Below, piece by piece: positions 6,042-10,811 of a stretch of 10,811 bases of DNA. A program made the position numbers and the translations under genes. The DNA is from Verrucomicrobiota bacterium (GTDB lineage Bacteria > Verrucomicrobiota > Lentisphaeria > Oligosphaerales > JAFGRS01), in contig JAGVUW010000673.1 of NCBI GenBank assembly GCA_019136035.1, positions 1 to 10,811 on the forward strand, in the 5' to 3' direction. How positions within the stretch are numbered: position 1 is the stretch's first letter; the number at the start of each line of letters is the position of its first letter. The notes beneath the pieces were generated by a model. That model did not search any database. It saw only the letters and a program-made list of their open reading frames with translations, and had not been told where the DNA came from.

Positions 6042-9000
6042 CGATCGATCTGTGTTCTCGGGCTGGCTCTGGGGGCGGCGGCGTCGCTGTCGGGCGCCAA
6101 CCTCATCGAGACTCTGACGCCGACGGATGTCATTCCGGGCGTCGGCGAGGCGGTGCTGGTTCGCGACGACGGCCGGCCGCGGCTGGTGCTGCGCGGCACC
6201 ACGCCCGGCACCGACCGCAAGGGCAATCACTACCTCGACTGCCGCATTCGTCTGGCGGAGCCGGTGTCGCTCGAGGGCAAGACCCTGCGTCTGACGGTCC
6301 GAACGACGACGCCGGGCGCGATCCGCGGCTTCTACGTGCGCGCCTTCAACCTCGACGAGAAGGCCCCCGCCTGGAGCTTCCAGCGCTGGCTGGACACCCT
6401 GGTCCGCGAGGACGAGACCGTCCTGCATCTGACGGCGGGGCGTTCGCGGCTGATGCTATGGGAAGACAACGTCGTCAATGGCCAGCCGGCGGCCAAGATT
6501 GGCTTTCTGCAGTTCCACCTCGGCACGCCGGACAGGAATGTGGCGATGGCCCTCGAGGTCCTCGGTGTGGAGATCATCCCCGAACTGCCCCTGAAGGACG
6601 ACCCCTGGGTGGCCGGTACCTCGGCGATGGTTCTGGACCGACCGGACCTGGGGGCAGTCTGCGCGCTGCCACGCTCGACGCGTCTGGTGGCCGACGGCGT
6701 CTGCGGTTTTGACATCCTGCATCCTGACAGCGAGGCCGGCCGGGCCGCGGCCCAGAGTGTCGCTCAGGCGGTTCAGGAGGCCACCGGCGTGGCGCCGGCA
6801 GTCCGCGTCGGCACGCCTGCCGACGGCCTGCCCGAGCGGCACTGCGTCATGCTCGGCGACATCGGCAGCAACCCGGCCCTGATGGTAGCCTACACGCGGC
6901 AGTTCACGATGGTCGACGGCTACCTGCCCGGCCCGGGGGGCTGTATCCTGCAGACCATCGTGGAGCCGTTCCGTCGTGGTGCGGACCTGGTGGTGGTCGG
7001 CGCCAGTGACGCAGCCGGCCTGGCGAAGGCGGCTGCGGCTTTCGTGGCGCAGGTGCGCGCCCTGGGCCGTCAGGGCCAGCTCGAGCTGCCGATCCTGTTC
7101 GCGCCGGAGTATGCTGCCGCGGATCTGCGCGCGCCGACCTTCGCCGCCAACCACGTCGAAGACGGGCTTCGCGACGCCCAGCGCGCCTTGGACGAAGGCC
7201 GCCACACCAGCCTCGGCGGCGTCCTGGCCTCGATCGGCGAGCGCTACCGGCTCTGGGGCAACGCCGCCGATGCCACGCTCTACGCGGCGGTGGCGAAGAT
7301 GTACCTGGCCAGCGCCAGCAGCGACCCGCGCAAGTTCGGCGGGCCGTGGGGCTTCGATAGCGACTTCCGCTCGCACGCCGCGATCGCCGGGTGGGACCTG
7401 GTCGAGCACGACCCCGTGCTCAGCGACGAGGAACGCCTGGTCACCTCGCAGATGATCCTGCGCTGGCTGAACGAAGCCATCGTCGCCGAGGCCTCCGGCG
7501 GCCTCAAGGGCAACGGCGTGGTCAGCAACCACCTCACCTTCGCCTCGCTGGGAACCATGATGGGCGCCTTCTACTTCGGGAAGTACTACCCGGAGATCCG
7601 AGCCCCCGAGATGTGGCAGCACATCGTCACGCACAACTTCGGGCGCCAGAACCGCTCCGGGAAGGCCCATGACGACTGCAACGGCTACCAGTGGCTGACC
7701 TGGCATCACGTGCTCGTGCACGCCATGGCTACGCCCGACGACACCTTCTTCTCCAGCGGCACGGCCGCGACGGTGCTCAAGACGCTCGGTCTGACGATGG
7801 ACAATCTCGGCGCCCAGGCACCCTATGGCGACGCGAGCGGCTGGGCCTCGTCGGGTTCCGAGATGATCGTCCTGCAGATGGCCTACGCCGCCACCCGCGA
7901 CCCCCTGGCCGGGTACCTCCTCAACCTCAAGAGCGAGCGCATCCCCAGCCGCCGCCCGGGGCGCTTCTGGCTGCCGGTCGAGGCCGAGGTCCCGACCGCC
8001 CTCGATGGCGTTATCGTGATGCCCCTGGACGAGAGCTACTTCCGCACCGTCAGGCAGGAGGGCAACAACCCGCCGCTGGAGCGTTGCGTGGACAAGGCCT
8101 CCTTCCGCGCCCGGCTTGACCCGTCGGCGCTGTATGTCCTGATCGACGGCGTCAACAACGGCGGCCACCGGCACGCCGACGGCAACAGCCTCCTGCGCTA
8201 CTCCCAGTACGGCCGGAACTGGCTGATGGAGAACGAGTACATCAAGAACCAGCAGAAGTACCACAACTCGCTCCTGATGCTGGTCGACGGCGAGGCCTTC
8301 GCCCTGCCGGACTACATGGAGCTGATGGGCTCCGGCGAGACGGCTGAGTATGGCTGGATGTCCCTGCGGGCGCGCGACTACGGCCCGGCGGACTGGACGC
8401 GGCACCTGATCTGGGTCAAGGCCGACGAGGCCCTGCTGGTGCTCGATGAGCTGCGTGCCAAGGCCGACCGGACCTTCCGCCTGCGGCAGCGCTGGAACGG
8501 CCTGGGCGAGACGACGCCGTGTGCCGACGGCATGAGGCTCGAGCAGCAGGGCCCGGCGCTGCGGGTGCAGTGTGCGGGTGGGCAGGGCGTGACGATCCGG
8601 GTCGACGAGAGCCTGGGCAACGGCTGGGAGTCGTATCCGTATGCCAAGCCCCTGGCGCATGTGCTCGACAACGGCTTCGAGGGCGCGCTGGCGGCCGGCG
8701 AGGCGGTGGTCCTGGCGGCGCTGTGGCATGGTGCCGCCGATGGCCGTGTGTCGCCCTGGGCGCTGAGCGGCGCGGGCGCCGCCTGGCGTGTCGACACGGG
8801 CCGCCGCGCGCATGTCGTGCGCTGGCAGGACGGCGTTCTGGAGGTGACCGCGGCTGCGACGGCGGGGGTGCCGGGTGAGCCCGCGGCCTACGTGTCCCCG
8901 GCGTCGACGACGGCCGGTGAACCCGCGACGGTCCTCTGGCGTGAGCAGCGCCTGTGCGGTGACGGCCGTGTCGACTACAAGGTTGGCGCGCGGCCGGCGG

Positions 9001-10541
9001 GGCTGCAACCGGTGCCGTTCAACCTCACCGCCCCCGAGCACCGGCCGTTCTTCCCGTGGGTCCTCTCGGGCACGGAGCCCTCGGCCCGGAATGTCTTTGC
9101 GACGCACCTGGCCAACCAGCTCCCGGCGGCGGCCGACGGCAGGGGTACGGGTACCGAGAACTCGGTGATGTACCAGGCCGACGAGGCCGTCACCCTCGAT
9201 CTGGCCTTCCCGGTGTCCTGCCGCCTGTCGGAGGTCCGTCTGAAGCTCTGGTGGGCCTCGAAGACCAGCAAGCAGACGGCCTACAGGCTCGACAGCGCCG
9301 AGGTCCTGCTCAGCGCCGACGGCCGCCCGGAGGGCTTCCGACCGGTGGTGCGTCACGACGCCTCGGGTGAGACGCACCCGGACTTCGGCTCACCGGTGGT
9401 GACGGCGCTCAGCCTGGGCGACCAGGAGGCGAAGGCCATCCGGATCGCCCTCAGACCGCAGGCCGGCACGGCCATCTACATCAACGAGATCGAGGTCATC
9501 GGCAGCCCGTCGGCGGGTGCCGACTGGCCGTCGCTGCGGAGTGCCTTCACGAAGGCGACCCTGGCGCGGGCGGGCGGCGAGACGGTCCTGGCCGTCGGCA
9601 GTCAGTCCGGCGATGTCGTGCAGTACAGCCCCGACGGCCGCGTGCTGCGGTGCTTCACGGTCGGCGTACCGGTTCACGACCTGGCGGCGCTCGATCTCGA
9701 CGGCGATGGCACCGACGAGCTGCTCCTGGCCTGCGACGACAGCCGCCTGCGCGCCGTGCGCCTGGACGGCACGGCCGTGTGGACGTCCACCTTCGAGTTC
9801 TACCGCCGCCGCGCCATCTGCACCGTGGTGCGCTGTGTCGACCTGGATGGCGATGGCCGGCCCGAGATCGTGGCCGGCTGCGACAACTGGCGAGTCTATG
9901 CGCTGGATCGCGCCGGCAAGGCCCTGTGGAACTTCGAGGTGGTGCATCCGACCCGCATTGTCGAAGTCGGCGACATCGATGGCGACGGCACCCCGGAGCT
10001 GCTCTGCGGCACGCAGTACTTCTGGATGACGGTGCTCTCGGCTGACGGCCGGAAGCTCTGGGGCGGTGGCTTCGGCCGCGGCTGCCGGGCGTTGCACAGC
10101 GTGGCGCGCGGCGATGGCAAGCGCAACGTCGTCGCTGGCGCCGATGATGGCAAGCTGCACGTCTACGAACCCGGCGGCCAGAGCCTGGCCGTCTTCGACA
10201 CCGGTGATGCCGTACGTATGGTCTCGCCGGTGGCTGTCCCCGGTGCCACCGGCCGCGAGGACTTCCTCGTGGCCTCGAATAACGGCTATGTCTACCGTTT
10301 CGCCGCCAGCGGCGAACGCCTGTGGAGCCGCGCCCTGAGCGACAGCGCCATGGTCGTGCGCGGCCAGGCCGACGGCACCTGCTGGGTCGGCGCCGGCGAT
10401 GGCAGCGTGGTCCGCCTTGCCGCCGATGGCGCCGTCCTGGCCAGCGCCCGCCTGAGTGGCGCCGTCGCCGACCTGCGGGTCCTCGCCGACGGCGCCGTGC
10501 TGGCGATCTCGAGCGAGGGCGACGTCGCCGTCCTGCGCTGA
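6036..10541 (+). CDS. Secreted heparinase II/III-like multidomain protein
   Basis: 1501-residue exported protein, probably a polysaccharide lyase or a relative acting on acidic glycans. In order: signal peptide 1-21 (MMRSICVLGLALGAAASLSGA); beta-rich domain about 22-185; alpha/beta domain about 190-358 like the N-domains of GH67 and hexosaminidase-type enzymes (VMLGDIGSNP, then DLVVVGASDAAGLAKA); alpha/alpha-toroid lyase domain about 370-655 with N498-H499, Y551 and H557-H558; heparinase II/III-type beta-sandwich about 690-905 with HRHAD (711-715) and H743-N744; discoidin (F5/8 C-like) sugar-binding domain about 1005-1158; beta-propeller about 1163-1501 with calcium loops beginning at D1220, D1269 and D1313 (DxDGDG). 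The zinc-ligand Asp expected in heparinase II seems replaced by Glu732 (WLMENEY). Start ATG 6036 with AGGAG; stop TGA 10539-10541. The promoter region is shared with the Lcl-domain gene. Substrate and catalytic competence are not proven by sequence. Confidence 0.85.
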   Translation: MMRSICVLGLALGAAASLSGANLIETLTPTDVIPGVGEAVLVRDDGRPRLVLRGTTPGTDRKGNHYLDCRIRLAEPVSLEGKTLRLTVRTTTPGAIRGFYVRAFNLDEKAPAWSFQRWLDTLVREDETVLHLTAGRSRLMLWEDNVVNGQPAAKIGFLQFHLGTPDRNVAMALEVLGVEIIPELPLKDDPWVAGTSAMVLDRPDLGAVCALPRSTRLVADGVCGFDILHPDSEAGRAAAQSVAQAVQEATGVAPAVRVGTPADGLPERHCVMLGDIGSNPALMVAYTRQFTMVDGYLPGPGGCILQTIVEPFRRGADLVVVGASDAAGLAKAAAAFVAQVRALGRQGQLELPILFAPEYAAADLRAPTFAANHVEDGLRDAQRALDEGRHTSLGGVLASIGERYRLWGNAADATLYAAVAKMYLASASSDPRKFGGPWGFDSDFRSHAAIAGWDLVEHDPVLSDEERLVTSQMILRWLNEAIVAEASGGLKGNGVVSNHLTFASLGTMMGAFYFGKYYPEIRAPEMWQHIVTHNFGRQNRSGKAHDDCNGYQWLTWHHVLVHAMATPDDTFFSSGTAATVLKTLGLTMDNLGAQAPYGDASGWASSGSEMIVLQMAYAATRDPLAGYLLNLKSERIPSRRPGRFWLPVEAEVPTALDGVIVMPLDESYFRTVRQEGNNPPLERCVDKASFRARLDPSALYVLIDGVNNGGHRHADGNSLLRYSQYGRNWLMENEYIKNQQKYHNSLLMLVDGEAFALPDYMELMGSGETAEYGWMSLRARDYGPADWTRHLIWVKADEALLVLDELRAKADRTFRLRQRWNGLGETTPCADGMRLEQQGPALRVQCAGGQGVTIRVDESLGNGWESYPYAKPLAHVLDNGFEGALAAGEAVVLAALWHGAADGRVSPWALSGAGAAWRVDTGRRAHVVRWQDGVLEVTAAATAGVPGEPAAYVSPASTTAGEPATVLWREQRLCGDGRVDYKVGARPAGLQPVPFNLTAPEHRPFFPWVLSGTEPSARNVFATHLANQLPAAADGRGTGTENSVMYQADEAVTLDLAFPVSCRLSEVRLKLWWASKTSKQTAYRLDSAEVLLSADGRPEGFRPVVRHDASGETHPDFGSPVVTALSLGDQEAKAIRIALRPQAGTAIYINEIEVIGSPSAGADWPSLRSAFTKATLARAGGETVLAVGSQSGDVVQYSPDGRVLRCFTVGVPVHDLAALDLDGDGTDELLLACDDSRLRAVRLDGTAVWTSTFEFYRRRAICTVVRCVDLDGDGRPEIVAGCDNWRVYALDRAGKALWNFEVVHPTRIVEVGDIDGDGTPELLCGTQYFWMTVLSADGRKLWGGGFGRGCRALHSVARGDGKRNVVAGADDGKLHVYEPGGQSLAVFDTGDAVRMVSPVAVPGATGREDFLVASNNGYVYRFAASGERLWSRALSDSAMVVRGQADGTCWVGAGDGSVVRLAADGAVLASARLSGAVADLRVLADGAVLAISSEGDVAVLR

Positions 10542-10554
10542 GTCGGTGGCGCGA

Positions 10555-10585
10555 TCGCCGCGGCGGGAACGCCCCGCCGCGGCGA
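10555..10585. terminator. Strong 13-bp hairpin after the giant gene
   Basis: Perfect inverted repeat: arms 10555-10567 and 10573-10585 (13 bp, starting TCGCCGCGG), loop AACGC. It begins 14 bases past the stop codon, a usual terminator position. There is no T-run after it; a second hairpin begins at the very next base. It is likely to end or stabilise the 3' end of the transcript. Confidence 0.6.
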
Positions 10586-10615
10586 GTGGGTCCACGGCGC
10601 CGCCCGTGGACCCAC
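10586..10615. repeat. Second hairpin of the array, 12-bp stem
   Basis: GTGGGTCCACGG (10586-10597) and CCGTGGACCCAC (10604-10615) form a perfect 12-bp stem with a 6-base loop. It abuts the preceding hairpin with no gap. Its arms contain GTCCAC and GTGGAC, a hexamer that recurs through the rest of the tail. Confidence 0.55.
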
Positions 10616-10636
10616 CGGGCGCCGTCCACGCGCCCG
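10616..10636. repeat. Third hairpin of the array, 7-bp stem
   Basis: CGGGCGC (10616-10622), loop CGTCCAC, GCGCCCG (10630-10636). The stem is perfect and could gain one more C-G pair by taking base 10615 from the second hairpin. It is the third consecutive perfect stem, again with no gap. Confidence 0.5.
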
Positions 10637-10694
10637 GGGAGCGCCGGGTATGGCAAGGCGAACCATCGCTCGACATGGGCGCTGGAGCGCGAGT

Positions 10695-10723
10695 GTCCAC
10701 AGCACTGCGCGATATTTGTGGAC
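10695..10723. repeat. GTCCACA/TGTGGAC inverted repeat
   Basis: GTCCACA (10695-10701) and TGTGGAC (10717-10723) are perfect 7-base inverted arms 15 bases apart, in the most A/T-rich part of the tail. The right arm overlaps the candidate promoter at 10716-10744, as an operator would. Whether it is an operator is inference. Confidence 0.35.
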
Positions 10724-10744
10724 CGCTTAAGTCCCTGATATGAG
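10716..10744 (+). promoter_or_regulatory. Weak promoter candidate for a gene beyond the window
   Basis: TTGTGG (10716-10721), a 17-base spacer and TATGAG (10739-10744). The -35 matches at 3/6 and the -10 at 4/6. Spacing and the local rise in A/T content support it. No gene start is convincing between here and the window end. Confidence 0.22.
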
Positions 10745-10811
10745 TGGACCGGGCACCGGGACCAGTACTGACCATACAGCATTCAGGCGACGCTTGCCAG
10801 GCCCTCCTTGT

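Noticed and set aside
5712..6428. Upstream extension of the Lcl-protein frame
   Set aside because: It would run across both promoters and into the giant gene. Its translation is a shadow sequence, whereas MSKTNPSKEPDD followed by a basic helix and membrane segment is a natural N-terminus.
6456..9377. 973-codon open frame antisense to the giant lyase-like gene
   Set aside because: Same composition effect. The plus-strand frame has a signal peptide, ribosome binding site and recognisable domains.
10695..10723. DnaA-box-like sequences (GTGTCCACA and TGTGGACCG)
   Set aside because: They match the TTATCCACA consensus at only 7/9 and 6/9, there is no cluster of good boxes, and no dnaA, dnaN or similar origin-linked gene is nearby.
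9390..10775. 461-codon open frame antisense to the propeller region
   Set aside because: Composition shadow. The plus strand encodes regular propeller repeats with DxDGDG loops, and the antisense frame also runs through the three hairpins.
10740..10811. ATG at 10740 with 24 open codons to the window edge
   Set aside because: No Shine-Dalgarno sequence precedes it, the peptide resembles nothing, and the ATG overlaps the candidate -10 element.

Overview
The window is GC-rich DNA with strongly G/C-biased third codon positions, probably from an environmental polysaccharide-degrading bacterium. A sulfatase, a large secreted heparinase II/III-like enzyme with discoidin and beta-propeller domains, and an Lcl/DUF1566 protein together suggest the PVC group, Armatimonadota or Hydrogenedentota. 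This is an impression from gene content; no marker in the window settles the phylum. Visible expression signals are conventional: Shine-Dalgarno sites (GGAGG, AGGAG) and sigma70-like promoters of the form TTGCAC-N17-TATAGT.

Layout, left to right. (1) 1-657, + strand: 3' part of a sulfatase cut by the window edge. (2) 658-1072: 415 noncoding bases with inverted repeats, then a candidate promoter and a structured leader for the next gene. (3) 1073-1339, +: ribosomal protein bS20 (rpsT). (4) 1478-3292, +: AMP-forming long-chain acyl-CoA (or acyl-ACP) ligase. (5) 3293-3542: convergent intergenic region with three perfect short hairpins. (6) 3543-5711, -: single-pass membrane protein of 722 residues with a long helical stalk and a C-terminal Lcl domain. 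The stalk contains six tandem repeats of about 74 residues. (7) 5712-6035: divergent control region with two well-formed promoters facing away from each other and two adjacent inverted repeats between them. (8) 6036-10541, +: secreted 1501-residue multidomain protein with a GH67N/hexosaminidase-like N-domain, a heparinase II/III-like lyase core, a discoidin-like domain and a calcium-loop beta-propeller. (9) 10542-10811: three perfect hairpins placed back to back, then a more A/T-rich tail that may carry a promoter for a gene beyond the window.

How the genes may work together. The rpsT and acyl-ligase genes are housekeeping-type and separate the sulfatase from the rest. The Lcl-domain protein and the giant lyase-like protein share one divergent promoter region, so they may be co-regulated. 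The founding Lcl protein of Legionella binds sulfated glycans, the heparinase II/III fold cleaves uronic-acid polysaccharides, and sulfatases desulfate such substrates. A model in which the anchored Lcl protein captures an acidic glycan and the secreted enzyme depolymerises it is reasonable but is inference. The most distinctive observations are the 74-residue stalk repeat, the domain architecture of the giant protein and the triple hairpin array behind it.
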